A DNA stretch of 64,000 nt from Flavobacterium marginilacus (GCF_026870155.1 NZ_CP113975.1:5022001-5086000), one strand, 5' to 3'; positions 39,165 through 47,700 are shown, counted from the first letter of the stretch. Notes: generated from the sequence alone by a model not told the origin. Translations and numbers: made by a program.

Positions 39165-41225
39165 TTAATTTATCGTCTCCCCATTTCCAACACCATCAGT
39201 ATCCGGATTAATAAAAACCAATTTTCCTTCTGCATTTGTAGTCATCAAAATCATTCCCTGGCTTTCAACGCCACGCAATGCTCTTGGCGCCAAATTCACC
39301 AAAACAGTCACACGTTTTCCGATAATATCTTCTGGTTTAAAACTTTCAGCAATACCCGAAACAATCGTGCGGACATCAATTCCAGTATCAACTTTCAGAA
39401 CCAAAAGTTTGTTGGCTTTTGGCATTTTTTCTGCTTCGAGGATCGTTCCTACACGGATATCCATTTTAGCAAAATCTTCAAACTGAATCAAATCTTTCTG
39501 AGGTTCAGCTTTTTTGTTTTCGGCGATATTTGCTGTTTTCGTAGCTTCCAGTTTATTTATTTGTTTCTGAATTTCTTCGTCTTCAATTTTAGAGAAAAGC
39601 AATTCGGCTTCGCCAATCTGGTGTCCAGCAGGAATTAAATCTGATGTTTCCGAAATCGAATTCCAATTCAATTGGTTTTCGATTTTCAAAATACGCGTCA
39701 ATTTATTCGCTGTAAACGGCAGGAAAGGCTCGCACAAAATGCTCAAAGCTCCAGCAATCTGCAAGGCAACATACATTTGAGTTTTGGTACGCTCTTCATC
39801 CGTTTTAATCATTTTCCAAGGCTCTTCATCAGCAAGGTATTTGTTTCCAAGTCTGGCCACATTCATCATTTCGCCAAGTGCTTCACGGAAACGGTATCTT
39901 TCTACCGAACTCGAAATCACGGCTGGATATGCTTTCAATTCGGTCAAAGCAGCCTCATCCACTTCTGATAATTCATTTGGTTGCGGTACAATTCCGTTGT
40001 AATATTTATTGGTTAACACCACCACACGGTTGATGAAATTTCCAAAAATAGCTACTAGTTCGTTGTTGTTTCTCGCCTGAAAATCTTTCCAAGTGAAGTC
40101 GTTGTCTTTAGTTTCAGGAGCATTAGATGTCAAAGCATAACGCAGCACATCCTGCTGGTTTGGAAATTCTTCCAAATATTCATGCAGCCAGACTGCCCAG
40201 TTTTTGGAAGTAGACAATTTATTTCCTTCCAAATTCAAAAACTCATTCGCAGGAACATTGTCAGGTAAAATGTAACTTCCTTCCGCTTTTAGCATTGCTG
40301 GGAAAATCACGCAGTGAAAAACAATATTATCTTTCCCTATAAAATGAACCAGTTTTGTTCCTTTATCTTTCCAGTACGGCGTCCAGTCTTTTCCTTCTCT
40401 TTGTGCCCATTCTTTGGTAGACGAAATATAACCAATTGGCGCATCAAACCACACATATAATTTTTTCCCTTCGGCACCTTCAACCGGAACATCAATTCCC
40501 CAATCAAGGTCACGCGTTACTGCACGAGGCTCGAGTCCGCCATCAATCCAGGATTTTACCTGGCCGTAAACATTGGGTTTCCAGTCGTTTTTATGTCCAA
40601 CGAGGATCCATTCATTCAAAAAATCAGAATAACGGTCCAATGGCAAAAACCAGTGTTTCGTTGATTTTAAAACCGGAGTTTCTCCTGTTATTGTCGATTT
40701 TGGGTTGATTAAATCAGTTGCGTTCAAAGTTGAACCACATTTTTCACATTGATCCCCGTATGCTTCTGGGTTATCACATTTTGGACAGGTTCCGGTAACA
40801 AAACGGTCAGCTAAGAACTGATCTGCTTTAGCATCATACAATTGCTCGGTTACTTCTTCGATGAAATCACCGTTGTCGTATAGTTTTTTAAAGAACTCCT
40901 GAGCCGTATCATGATGAATCTGAGCCGAAGTTCTGGAGTAATTATCAAATGCAATTCCAAAATCAGAGAATGATTTTTTAATGATTCCGTGATATTTGTC
41001 GATTACTTCCTGAGGGGTAATGCCCTCTTTCTTGGCTTTCATCGAAATAGCCACACCGTGTTCGTCGCTGCCGCAAATGAATAAAACATCGCGGTTTTGC
41101 AAACGCAGGTAACGCGAATAAATATCAGCAGGTACGTAAACCCCCGCCAAATGCCCAATATGTATCGGTCCGTTAGTGTAAGGCAATGCCGCCGTAATCG
41201 TATATCTTTCTGGATTCTGTATCAT
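39165..41225 (-). CDS. metG: Methionyl-tRNA synthetase with C-terminal tRNA-binding domain
   Basis: This class I synthetase charges tRNA-Met. The 686-residue protein has the HIGH motif in [10 protein letters not shown] (H22-H25), a zinc knuckle with Cys147, 150, 160 and 163, and the KMSKS equivalent KLSTSKNW near residue 345. The anticodon-binding helical domain follows. A C-terminal Trbp111/EMAP-II-like dimerisation domain starts at about 575 ([18 protein letters not shown]) and ends in [12 protein letters not shown] -7 box TATTTTTG at 41334-41341 would give a leader of about 105 nt. Confidence 0.97.
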   Translation of the reverse strand: MIQNPERYTITAALPYTNGPIHIGHLAGVYVPADIYSRYLRLQNRDVLFICGSDEHGVAISMKAKKEGITPQEVIDKYHGIIKKSFSDFGIAFDNYSRTSAQIHHDTAQEFFKKLYDNGDFIEEVTEQLYDAKADQFLADRFVTGTCPKCDNPEAYGDQCEKCGSTLNATDLINPKSTITGETPVLKSTKHWFLPLDRYSDFLNEWILVGHKNDWKPNVYGQVKSWIDGGLEPRAVTRDLDWGIDVPVEGAEGKKLYVWFDAPIGYISSTKEWAQREGKDWTPYWKDKGTKLVHFIGKDNIVFHCVIFPAMLKAEGSYILPDNVPANEFLNLEGNKLSTSKNWAVWLHEYLEEFPNQQDVLRYALTSNAPETKDNDFTWKDFQARNNNELVAIFGNFINRVVVLTNKYYNGIVPQPNELSEVDEAALTELKAYPAVISSSVERYRFREALGEMMNVARLGNKYLADEEPWKMIKTDEERTKTQMYVALQIAGALSILCEPFLPFTANKLTRILKIENQLNWNSISETSDLIPAGHQIGEAELLFSKIEDEEIQKQINKLEATKTANIAENKKAEPQKDLIQFEDFAKMDIRVGTILEAEKMPKANKLLVLKVDTGIDVRTIVSGIAESFKPEDIIGKRVTVLVNLAPRALRGVESQGMILMTTNAEGKLVFINPDTDGVGNGETIN

Positions 41226-41333
41226 GTGTTGATAGTATTGTTTTTTTATTTGTCACATGTAATTCGCCTACTAGTACTGGATGTAATAACCAATTTTTGT
41301 TAGGCTCATTTCACAACTCAAATTTATTGGGTG

Positions 41334-41341
41334 CAAAAATA
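41334..41341 (-). promoter_or_regulatory. Putative -7 box of metG
   Basis: TATTTTTG on the minus strand fits TAnnTTTG, about 109 bp upstream of the metG start codon. No correctly spaced upstream TTG was seen. Confidence 0.4.
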
Positions 41342-41505
41342 AGCAATAGAATCGAGAGTTATAGTATAAATTGTCATTGCACACGGCATTCGCTTTTAAA
41401 AGTTTCTGACACGAATTACACTAATTTGCACGAATTAAGATTGCTGTTTAATTACACAAAATATTCGAAACTGTAAAAGTTGTAAAATTTGATTTCAATT
41501 TTGAC

Positions 41506-41629
41506 AACCCCGCTGGTGGCGTTCCAGACCCCGCTGTCGGGGTTGTATAACCCCAATTTTGGCGTTCCGAACGCCAGCAACGGCGTCCAGAACCCCGATC
41601 ACGGGGTTGGGAACGTGGCGAGCGGGGTT
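41506..41629. repeat. GC-rich block of nested palindromes
   Basis: This 124-bp block stands out by base composition. It is bounded by AACCCCGCT (41506-41514) and its complement AGCGGGGTT (41621-41629). Inside are further hairpins: ACCCCG...CGGGGT near 41528-41543, GGCGTTCCGAACGCC (41561-41575) and AACCCCGATCACGGGGTT (41591-41608). No start codon or frame makes sense across it. The remaining gap from metG to 41809 is AT-rich and holds only metG promoter elements and the left cassette boundary. Confidence 0.85.
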
Positions 41630-41781
41630 ATTTTGTTATTTCATCTTTTAAAAAAAAAGAAATGATAAACGGAGAATAAAGGATTTTTGTAAGAAAAGAT
41701 TATATTTGGTAAATTAAAAGAAGCCAACTGCTTCTGTAAGTGTGATGTGATTTTTTTTCTTTTTGTCAGACTTATATACGA

Positions 41782-41791
41782 GTTATGGGCT
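41782..41791. repeat. Left boundary arm of cassette 1
   Basis: GTTATGGGCT here is the exact inverse of AGCCCATAAC at 42581-42590. With flanking bases the two arms agree over GTTATGGGCTnTAC. They enclose a single gene, so I treat them as cassette ends. Confidence 0.65.
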
Positions 41792-41809
41792 ATACTAAAA
41801 ATCGAATCA

Positions 41810-42574
41810 ATGAAATACAATCTAATTATTAGCACTTTTTTAAGTACATACAATATTTTAGTAATTGATGATGACGATTTGCAAAAAGTTGTTGATTCTT
41901 ATAATAAAGGATTAACGTCGTTCTTTATTAACGGTAGTCGCCAAACTTTCGAAAGATTAAATAGAATTAAAATTTATACTTTCAAAGCAGAAGAATTTAA
42001 AACTGGTAATGAATTTTACGAATTTGCACAATCCAAAAATTTAGTTTCTCGAGGTTATATGAATATGTATAACTATATAGATGATAAAATATTAGCCCAA
42101 TTTGGAGATGATGTTACCAAGGATTTTATAAAAAATGATTTTGGCCAAGAAAAAGATAGCAAAAGCAAAATTGCCTTACAAATCCAGGAGTATGTACATC
42201 CACAAAGAATTGATGAGCTTAATAAATTATCAATTGAAGGATTTGATTTGACAAAATTAATTGGGCTATGTAATGAATTAAATGTAGCAAATGTAAACGG
42301 AATGTACTTGACAATTCCTATGTTGATTAGAGCTATAATTGACCATATTCCACCATTATTTGGAAAAGCAACGTTCATTGAGTTAACTGGTTCTTATGGA
42401 GGACGTAGCTTTCAAGAAATAATGATGAGATTAGAAAAGTCATCCCGAAAGATTGCTGACTCTTTCTTACATCAGCCAATTAGAAATAAAGAAATCTTAC
42501 CAACTGAAACTCAGATTAATTTTAAAAATGAAATTGACGTTCTTTTAGGTGAAATTGTTCGCATACATAAATAA
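41810..42574 (+). CDS. Uncharacterised cassette protein
   Basis: I take the ATG at 41810 (MKYNLIISTFLSTYNILV) as start, 254 residues; a GTG at 41747 is in frame but would translate the cassette boundary repeat. No signal peptide or membrane helix is evident. The N-terminal part (NGLTSFFINGS..., FKAEEFKTGNEFYEFAQ) and the C-terminal part (LTIPMLIRAIIDHIPPLFG, SSRKIADSFLHQPIRNKEILP, NEIDVLLGEIVRI) look like two domains. The C-terminal pattern resembles, from memory, an uncharacterised domain of proteins in mobile or defence regions; I cannot verify this here. The gene is the only one between the matched inverted arms. Confidence 0.65.
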   Translation: MKYNLIISTFLSTYNILVIDDDDLQKVVDSYNKGLTSFFINGSRQTFERLNRIKIYTFKAEEFKTGNEFYEFAQSKNLVSRGYMNMYNYIDDKILAQFGDDVTKDFIKNDFGQEKDSKSKIALQIQEYVHPQRIDELNKLSIEGFDLTKLIGLCNELNVANVNGMYLTIPMLIRAIIDHIPPLFGKATFIELTGSYGGRSFQEIMMRLEKSSRKIADSFLHQPIRNKEILPTETQINFKNEIDVLLGEIVRIHK

Positions 42575-42580
42575 AAGTAC

Positions 42581-42625
42581 AGCCCATAACTGCTACTACA
42601 ACGGATTTGGGCAATTGGCTTAATG
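42581..42625. repeat. Cassette-junction repeat A, left half
   Basis: It begins with AGCCCATAAC and continues with TACAACGGATTTGGG (42597-42611) and ATTGGCTTAATG. It is cut off by the IS982 element and resumes at 43638. The TACAACGGATTTGGG part is nearly the inverse of CCCAAACCCGCTGTA in junction B. Confidence 0.7.
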
Positions 42626-43637
42626 ACCTGAACTCGATTAATAATTTTGGTTGAAAATTTTGTAGAAAAAGGTAAAATTTAGTATATTTAAATTTCTGAC
42701 AATTAAATATTTAACTAAACTCTACCTTATGATTTGTTTTGATAAAATTACAGATATTTTTTCTATTGTTGATGAATTTTGCAAAGATTTTGATAAAACC
42801 ACACAGTCTTTTCTGCTAGGAAAACCTTCCAAACGTCCTTCGATTATGTCAAAATCAGAAGTAATTACAATTTATTTACTTTTTCATTTGAGTGGTTTTC
42901 GCTGTTTCAAGCATTATTACATTTTTTATGTCCAAAAGCATATGCAAAATGAATTTCCTAATACAGTTTCTTATAATCGCTTTTTAGAACTAATGCAAAG
43001 TGTTCTTTTGCCAATGACAATTTTTGCCAAAACCTGTTGCTTAGGCAATTGCACAGGCATTTCGTTTGTAGACTCAACACCAATTAGAGTTTGTAAAAAC
43101 AAACGAATCAGTAGAAACAAAGTTTTTAAAGGTATTGCCACTACAGGGAAATCTACAATGGGCTGGTTTCATGGGTTTAAACTCCACATCATCATTAATG
43201 ACAAAGGAGAATTGTTAAGTTTTGCTGTAACTCAAGCCAACGTAGATGATAGAGAGCCACTGAAAAATGAGGGCTTTTTGAATGCTATTTTCGGAAAACT
43301 ATTTGGTGATAAAGGATATATAAGCGAGAAACTCTCTCAATTATTATTTGTTGATGGAATCCAATTAATTACAAGTATTCGAAATAATATGAAAAATAGT
43401 TTGATGGAAATGAGTGATAAAATTTTACTCCGTAAACGTTCAATAATAGAAACGGTTAACGATGAACTTAAAAATATTTGCCAAGTTGAACATTCTAGAC
43501 ATCGTTCATTTACCAACTTTTTGTCAAATCTTATCGCTGGAATAATTGCTTATAATTTTCTGCCTAAAAAACCTTCTTTGAAATACGAAACGATTAAAAC
43601 TAACCAATTGGCTGTATTTTATTAATCGAGTTCAGGT
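42626..43637 (+). mobile_element. IS982-family insertion sequence, complete
   Basis: The element is 1012 bp with perfect 17-bp terminal inverted repeats, ACCTGAACTCGATTAAT at 42626-42642 and its complement at 43621-43637. It is flanked by a 5-bp direct repeat TAATG (42621-42625 and 43638-43642). The ACC terminus and size fit IS982. The transposase stop codon overlaps the right repeat. Intact ends, frame and target duplication suggest a recent insertion. Confidence 0.95.
42729..43625 (+). CDS. IS982 family transposase
   Basis: The 298-residue DDE transposase has candidate catalytic residues in SFVDSTPIR (D115), LFGDKGYIS (D194) and RSIIETVNDELK (E241). GWFHGFKLHIIINDKGELLSFAVTQANVDDR and the C-terminal SNLIAGIIAYNFLP are characteristic of the family. 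The frame is full length and unbroken, and the gene fills the element between its terminal repeats. It should catalyse cut-and-paste transposition of this copy and its siblings. Confidence 0.95.
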   Translation: MICFDKITDIFSIVDEFCKDFDKTTQSFLLGKPSKRPSIMSKSEVITIYLLFHLSGFRCFKHYYIFYVQKHMQNEFPNTVSYNRFLELMQSVLLPMTIFAKTCCLGNCTGISFVDSTPIRVCKNKRISRNKVFKGIATTGKSTMGWFHGFKLHIIINDKGELLSFAVTQANVDDREPLKNEGFLNAIFGKLFGDKGYISEKLSQLLFVDGIQLITSIRNNMKNSLMEMSDKILLRKRSIIETVNDELKNICQVEHSRHRSFTNFLSNLIAGIIAYNFLPKKPSLKYETIKTNQLAVFY

Positions 43638-43642
43638 TAATG

Positions 43643-43720
43643 GGAAAATGGTCTTGTATTTGGGAGTTTTGGCAAATCCGAAAATAAGGCTTAATTTAAT
43701 TCCAAACCTCTTATAGCAAG
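43643..43720. repeat. Cassette-junction repeat A, right half
   Basis: It contains GGCAAATCCGAAAATAAGGC at 43671-43690, which recurs with one mismatch in junction B, and ends with CCAAACCTCTTATAGCAAG (43702-43720). This end is the near-inverse of CTTGCTGCAAGAGATTTG at 44306-44323, so the pair brackets the GNAT gene. Confidence 0.7.
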
Positions 43721-43769
43721 GGGACATTAGTGGTCATTGTAAAGCGACACTCAACAAATAACATACAAA

Positions 43770-44273
43770 ATGAATGATATAAAAATTATTGAAATCAAGT
43801 CTGACCAACTCAAACAATATAAAACGTTTTTAGCTTTTGGACTTGTTAATGACGAAGAGAATTTTAGAATAACACCCAATGATGACTTAAATGCACCTTT
43901 TCCGACCAAAGACAAAGTGGATAGTTTTACCCTTGGGGCTTATTCAGACAATCAATTAGCAGGCATAGTGAGTTTTGCTCGTGACGGTGGCGACCGAGAA
44001 AAATTAAGACATAAGGGTGTTCTATTTAGAATGTATGTTTCTAAACACTTTCGGGGACAAGGAATTGCAAAAAAACTAATTCAAACATTAGTAGAAAGGG
44101 TAAACCAAATCGCTGACATTGAGCAAATCAACTTGACAGTTATAGCCAATAACGACAATGCAAAAAAACTCTATGAAAAATTTGGCTTTGTAACATTTGG
44201 ATCCGAAAGCAACGCAATAAAATGGAAAGGAAAATATTTTACTGAAGACCAAATGACATTGAAACTAAAATAA
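43770..44273 (+). CDS. GNAT family N-acetyltransferase (cassette 2)
   Basis: The 167-residue protein has the GNAT fold: LGAYSDNQLAGIVSFAR as the beta4 strand region, FRMYVSKHFRGQGIAKKLI with the acetyl-CoA pyrophosphate loop RGQGIA at 95-100, and INLTVIANNDNAKKLYEKFGFVTFG as motif B. The substrate is unknown; antibiotic, amino-acid or protein acetylation are all possible in this family. It is the sole gene between cassette junctions A and B. Single GNAT genes are frequent cargo of integron and similar cassettes. Confidence 0.9.
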   Translation: MNDIKIIEIKSDQLKQYKTFLAFGLVNDEENFRITPNDDLNAPFPTKDKVDSFTLGAYSDNQLAGIVSFARDGGDREKLRHKGVLFRMYVSKHFRGQGIAKKLIQTLVERVNQIADIEQINLTVIANNDNAKKLYEKFGFVTFGSESNAIKWKGKYFTEDQMTLKLK

Positions 44274-44289
44274 AGTTTGTACACAAAAA

Positions 44290-44420
44290 GAACGAACCGC
44301 TAACACTTGCTGCAAGAGATTTGAGCATTTGGCTAAATTGAAAAATTTGTTTGCATTCGGAAGATTCGGCAAATCCGAAAATGAGGCTTTATTTAACCCC
44401 AAACCCGCTGTATTAATAGA
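44290..44420. repeat. Cassette-junction repeat B
   Basis: It starts with GAACGAACCGCTAACA and CTTGCTGCAAGAGATTTG (44306-44323). It continues through TTTGGCTAAAT and GGCAAATCCGAAAATGAGGC (44368-44387) and ends with CCCAAACCCGCTGTA (44398-44412). It aligns with junction A once the IS is removed, and each half is partly self-complementary. Confidence 0.72.
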
Positions 44421-44441
44421 AAGTTATCCAAAAAGCAAACC

Positions 44442-44627
44442 ATGAATAGAAAAAAAACAGCATATATTTTAATTATTGCAAGTTGTATTTTGCTAGTATT
44501 TAATCTATTGCAATTAGATTTTGACAACTTAAAAGCCAAAAGTTTTTTAGGAATTGGTCCCAATATATTTGTAATAGTGGCAATGCTCTTTACAATTCGT
44601 GGCATTAATAAAAGGGAGGAAAAATAA
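44442..44627 (+). CDS. Small two-helix membrane protein (cassette 3)
   Basis: The 61-residue protein has a basic start (MNRKKTA), two hydrophobic helices (about 8-26 and 37-54) and a charged RGINKREEK tail. I do not recognise a family. It begins 21 bp after cassette junction B, so it is the next cassette, but no matching right boundary is seen after it, so that cassette may be degenerate. A coding role is supported by the clean topology and the good start context but not by homology. Confidence 0.55.
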   Translation: MNRKKTAYILIIASCILLVFNLLQLDFDNLKAKSFLGIGPNIFVIVAMLFTIRGINKREEK

Positions 44628-44677
44628 AGAATGATTTTGATTTATCTTTGTAAACGAAACATAAAAGAATAAAAGTC

Positions 44678-44848
44678 ATGCCAAAAGGACCCGAAAAAAA
44701 CACCAAAAACAAGGCTTTGCACACCAAATTACTCAATCGTAAAAAAGCTAAACTTCAGGAAGAGAAAAAGGAAAAAGCAGCACGATTAAAAGCTCTGGTC
44801 GCCAAGATGAATCAGAAAAAAAACACTGACGAATCTGATGACATTTAA
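44678..44848 (+). CDS. Small basic protein, 56 residues
   Basis: The short frame begins MPKGPEKNTKNKALHTKLLN and is very rich in Lys, with an EEKKEKAARLK helix and an acidic TDESDD tail. A TATCTTTG box (44643-44650) stands 28 bp upstream of the ATG, which supports real expression. Such a basic N-terminus and helix recall small nucleic-acid-binding proteins of Flavobacteria, but I assign no function. Confidence 0.6.
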   Translation: MPKGPEKNTKNKALHTKLLNRKKAKLQEEKKEKAARLKALVAKMNQKKNTDESDDI

Positions 44849-44901
44849 CCAAATTGCACGATTTCGAACTCAGATAAGAGTCAAAAAAACAATAAAAAAT
44901 T

Positions 44902-44968
44902 ATGCCTTTATTCTAGTTTGTCAATAATAGAAAATTAAATTTCTAAAAGCAAACCGGAGTAAAGGCAT
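44902..44968. repeat. Long hairpin downstream of the small basic protein gene
   Basis: ATGCCTTTA (44902-44910) pairs with TAAAGGCAT (44960-44968), and an inner AGTTTG pairs with CAAAC. It lies between convergent genes and may end transcription of one or both, although the T-tract is weak. Confidence 0.5.
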
Positions 44969-45006
44969 TTATTTATGAAAACCAGGATACAGCTATTATA
45001 GAGCAG

Positions 45007-45699
45007 TTATTTTTTAAAATGAAATATCATGTAACTGACTCCAAATGTTATAGTATTGGTTTTTCCTTCAAGAGTAGGACCAGTGTATGTATTAGTTTCG
45101 TCATAACTATTTGTTTGTACATCACTCAATAAATTAGCCATTCCCAGCGTATATCGCATATCAAATCTAAAATTGTTATAGCCGCCAGTTATACCAAATC
45201 CAAATCCATAATTGAAAGTCGAGGACTTAGACAAATCATTTTCACTCAGCAGGTGAGGCAAATAGTATTGACCAGAAACATCTGAACCACCAGAAGGCGT
45301 AAAGGCTTCTTGTAACGCAGCAAACACACCGGCTTGTGGACCAATAAAAAATTCGTCTTCTTCGGGTTTTAAGATATAATAGTTAAAATAAAGACCGAGA
45401 TTAAGATCTGAGGCATTATATTTTGATTTTTTTGCTTCATCAAAACCATTTTCTACATATTTTACATTCATAGTACTGATTTTGTAAGCAAGTTCCAACT
45501 GATAATTATAACTTTCATGATATCCCATCTGAAAATTTACACCCATCAAAAAACCAGGATTAGGTTCTGTGAGCAAATCATTGGATTTCAGTTTAGTCTG
45601 GCTCAAACCAGCAACTGCATAAAAACCTCTTGGAGCTTGACTATATATAGAAAGAGTACAAAAAAGTACGCTAATAAAAAGGAGTATTTGTTTTTTCAT
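45007..45699 (-). CDS. Outer membrane beta-barrel protein
   Basis: I choose the ATG at 45699, giving MKKQILLFISVLFCTLSIYSQ as signal peptide and a total of 230 residues; seven further codons upstream overlap the neighbouring stop. The mature protein has alternating strand segments such as GFYAVAGLSQTKL, YNYQLELAYKISTM, LGLYFNYYIL and FRFDMRYTLGMANL and ends in FGVSYMIFHFKK, typical of the porT/OMP_b-brl type. It follows two other secreted-protein genes on the same strand. Function unknown. Confidence 0.82.
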   Translation of the reverse strand: MKKQILLFISVLFCTLSIYSQAPRGFYAVAGLSQTKLKSNDLLTEPNPGFLMGVNFQMGYHESYNYQLELAYKISTMNVKYVENGFDEAKKSKYNASDLNLGLYFNYYILKPEEDEFFIGPQAGVFAALQEAFTPSGGSDVSGQYYLPHLLSENDLSKSSTFNYGFGFGITGGYNNFRFDMRYTLGMANLLSDVQTNSYDETNTYTGPTLEGKTNTITFGVSYMIFHFKK

Positions 45700-45710
45700 T
45701 ATTAAAGTTA

Positions 45711-46301
45711 TTATTTGCAATTAATATATTCGGTATCAGCAATAAAGTTTAAAATTGTTTCATTGTTTTCATCAGCAATATCATATTTCTGAAGTTTCTG
45801 CATCAAATCTGGACAATCAGAAAAATTGTTTTTAATCATTGGAACTATCTTTGTACGGGGATCTGTTTTTACTTTAGAAGCACCAACCGAATTAGTATAC
45901 TCTTCCAATATGGTTTCATTATTATCAATAACATATAATTCATAATATGTTCTAGTACTTGTAAAACCTCCATTGGTTGACATTACAGTTATGACTAATC
46001 CGATAAGTTTTTTATCTTCTTTTTCTCCTAAAACAAAATAAACATTAGACTTTTTCTTTTGGTTTAAATGAAAAGACTTCAATACACTGGATCCGATTAT
46101 TGCGTGGTCAAGGTCTTCAAACTTGATGTATTTTTCCCAGCTTTTGCCAATGATAGTATAGGATATTCGCTTGTCAATTAATATGATTTCGGTTCGCTCT
46201 GGTCTCACGAGGGTTTTGGTTCCCTTTTTATCAACAATATAGGATGTCTGAGCAAATGAGCCTGTAAAAACGAAAAATAGGATTATGAGTAGTTTCTTCA
46301 T
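45711..46301 (-). CDS. Secreted protein of unknown function
   Basis: The 196-residue protein has a signal peptide (MKKLLIILFFVFTGSFAQ) and a mature part that is mostly beta-rich (YIVDKKGTKTLVRPERTEII, YYELYVIDNNETILEEY). No lipobox or catalytic pattern is seen. It ends 11 bp before the barrel gene and begins 1 bp after the Ig-like lipoprotein gene in transcription order, so the three form one probable operon. Confidence 0.72.
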   Translation of the reverse strand: MKKLLIILFFVFTGSFAQTSYIVDKKGTKTLVRPERTEIILIDKRISYTIIGKSWEKYIKFEDLDHAIIGSSVLKSFHLNQKKKSNVYFVLGEKEDKKLIGLVITVMSTNGGFTSTRTYYELYVIDNNETILEEYTNSVGASKVKTDPRTKIVPMIKNNFSDCPDLMQKLQKYDIADENNETILNFIADTEYINCK

Positions 46302-46302
46302 T

Positions 46303-47019
46303 TTAGTTTTCGGTTAATTTTGCTGATACCTTATAGGATGACGTTGAAGAGATATAGAAAATAATATTACAAAAAGTGGCAGTAAGTTTACCATTTGATG
46401 ATGATAGATAGATCAAACCTTCAGTAGCCATAACAGGATATTTAGAAGTTACACAAACCTGATCTTTTGCCAGAAATGAAGTTGGACAATCACTGCAGAT
46501 GCGATAAATGCCTGGAGCTGGTCTTTCTTCACTTGCGAATTCAATTGTTATCTGGTCACTTAAGCTGCTTGCGTAAATTTTGAAATTTTGATTATAATTT
46601 GTGGTAGAAGTAGAAACTTTTCTTGGATTAAGTAAATCTCCATTAAAAATAAGTGTGTTTGTATCGGGATTACATGGAATATTTGGCGCACTTATTTGGA
46701 CATCAACGGTACTTTCACTGCTTTCACAGATACCTTTAATTGTTTTTAATTTATATACTCCCGACATAGAAGCGGTAACATTTTTAATAATAGGATTTTG
46801 CAGCGCAGATTGGAAGTTATTAGGTCCAGACCAGCTATAACTTACCTCCAAATTATTAGGAGCAGCAGCTTTTAACTGCAGGCTTCCTCCTGGAACAAGT
46901 GGAGAATTACTCGTTATGGTATTATTTGGAAGATAACAGGTTATAGTTTCGTTTGTAGCACAGCTAAATAATGAAATAGTACATACAAAGAGAAATAAAT
47001 AGAGTAATGGTTTTTTCAT
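46303..47019 (-). CDS. Lipoprotein with an Ig-like domain
   Basis: I choose the ATG at 47019 because it yields MKKPLLYLFLFVCTISLFSC, a lipoprotein signal with Cys20; 41 upstream codons look non-coding. The mature protein has an Ig/PKD-like domain (GGSLQLKAAAPNNLEVSYSW, SGVYKLKTIKGICESSESTV) of the kind found in adhesins, and then a second domain with four cysteines. It is probably exposed at the cell surface. It starts a three-gene set with the two downstream secreted proteins. Confidence 0.75.
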   Translation of the reverse strand: MKKPLLYLFLFVCTISLFSCATNETITCYLPNNTITSNSPLVPGGSLQLKAAAPNNLEVSYSWSGPNNFQSALQNPIIKNVTASMSGVYKLKTIKGICESSESTVDVQISAPNIPCNPDTNTLIFNGDLLNPRKVSTSTTNYNQNFKIYASSLSDQITIEFASEERPAPGIYRICSDCPTSFLAKDQVCVTSKYPVMATEGLIYLSSSNGKLTATFCNIIFYISSTSSYKVSAKLTEN

Positions 47020-47380
47020 AAATAAGTTTAAGGTTAATTTTAAAAAAATAAATGGCGCGAATGTAACTCTTTTATTAAGTATTTTACTCCTTTTTTGTGT
47101 GTAATAATTAGAATTTTTTAAATGTATAACTAATGAGTTCATACAGTTTTAGTTGGCATTCTATAAATTTTATTCTAAAAAAGTAATAATCCCGCATTTC
47201 CTTTTAATTTAATTCAAGCTGTTAGTTTATTACTTTATTTAATTGAGTCAGTCCAAAAACAAATAAGGTCAGCTTTATTAGAAGTCCTTCTAATATTACC
47301 GAATTTATTGTTTTTGGGAATAGTTTTTTAATGTCACTGATGGTTGTTTTTACTCTTTTTCTCATTTTCATTTTTTTGTT

Positions 47381-47630
47381 CTAAAGTGTCTGTTCAGAAG
47401 TCACTGATGTAAGATTTGAAAGTGCGGTAAAAGTGCTAGTTACAATTCCAGAAATAAAATACTTGGTTGGATTTACAGGAAATTCCAGTTTTTGATAGGT
47501 AACATCATAGTTTAGTGTATTTGGATTGACACTCAAGTTCATTTTCTTAACCGGCATCTTTTGCTCACTTTGAGCTCTTTTTAATGTTTGGCTAAAGCCG
47601 AGATTAATATCAACAAAAGGCTTTTTTTAT
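47381..47630 (-). pseudogene. Remnant of a protein-coding gene without a start
   Basis: On the minus strand a frame is open from a stop at 47631-47633 to TAG at 47381-47383. It would encode about 82 residues (KKPFVDINLGFSQTLKRAQ...) ending in NLTSVTSEQTL. No start codon lies at its upstream end, which is cut by a seven-base A run. It looks like the C-terminal part of a decayed gene. The rest of the gap from 47020 to 47700 is AT-rich and shows nothing I can support. Confidence 0.35.
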
Positions 47631-47700
47631 TTCAAATTCGATTAGTGTATCAAATGTAATTTAAAAATTACCTTTCAATCACATATTGATACTGGAACAA

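Noticed and set aside
41747..41809. GTG start at 41747 for the cassette-1 gene
   Set aside because: It would translate the boundary repeat GTTATGGGCT. The ATG at 41810 lies just inside the boundary and gives a normal N-terminus.
41782..44441. Classical chromosomal integron
   Set aside because: No IntI-type tyrosine recombinase, no attI, and the repeat ends do not match the RYYYAAC/GTTRRRY core sites. I keep it as attC-like only.
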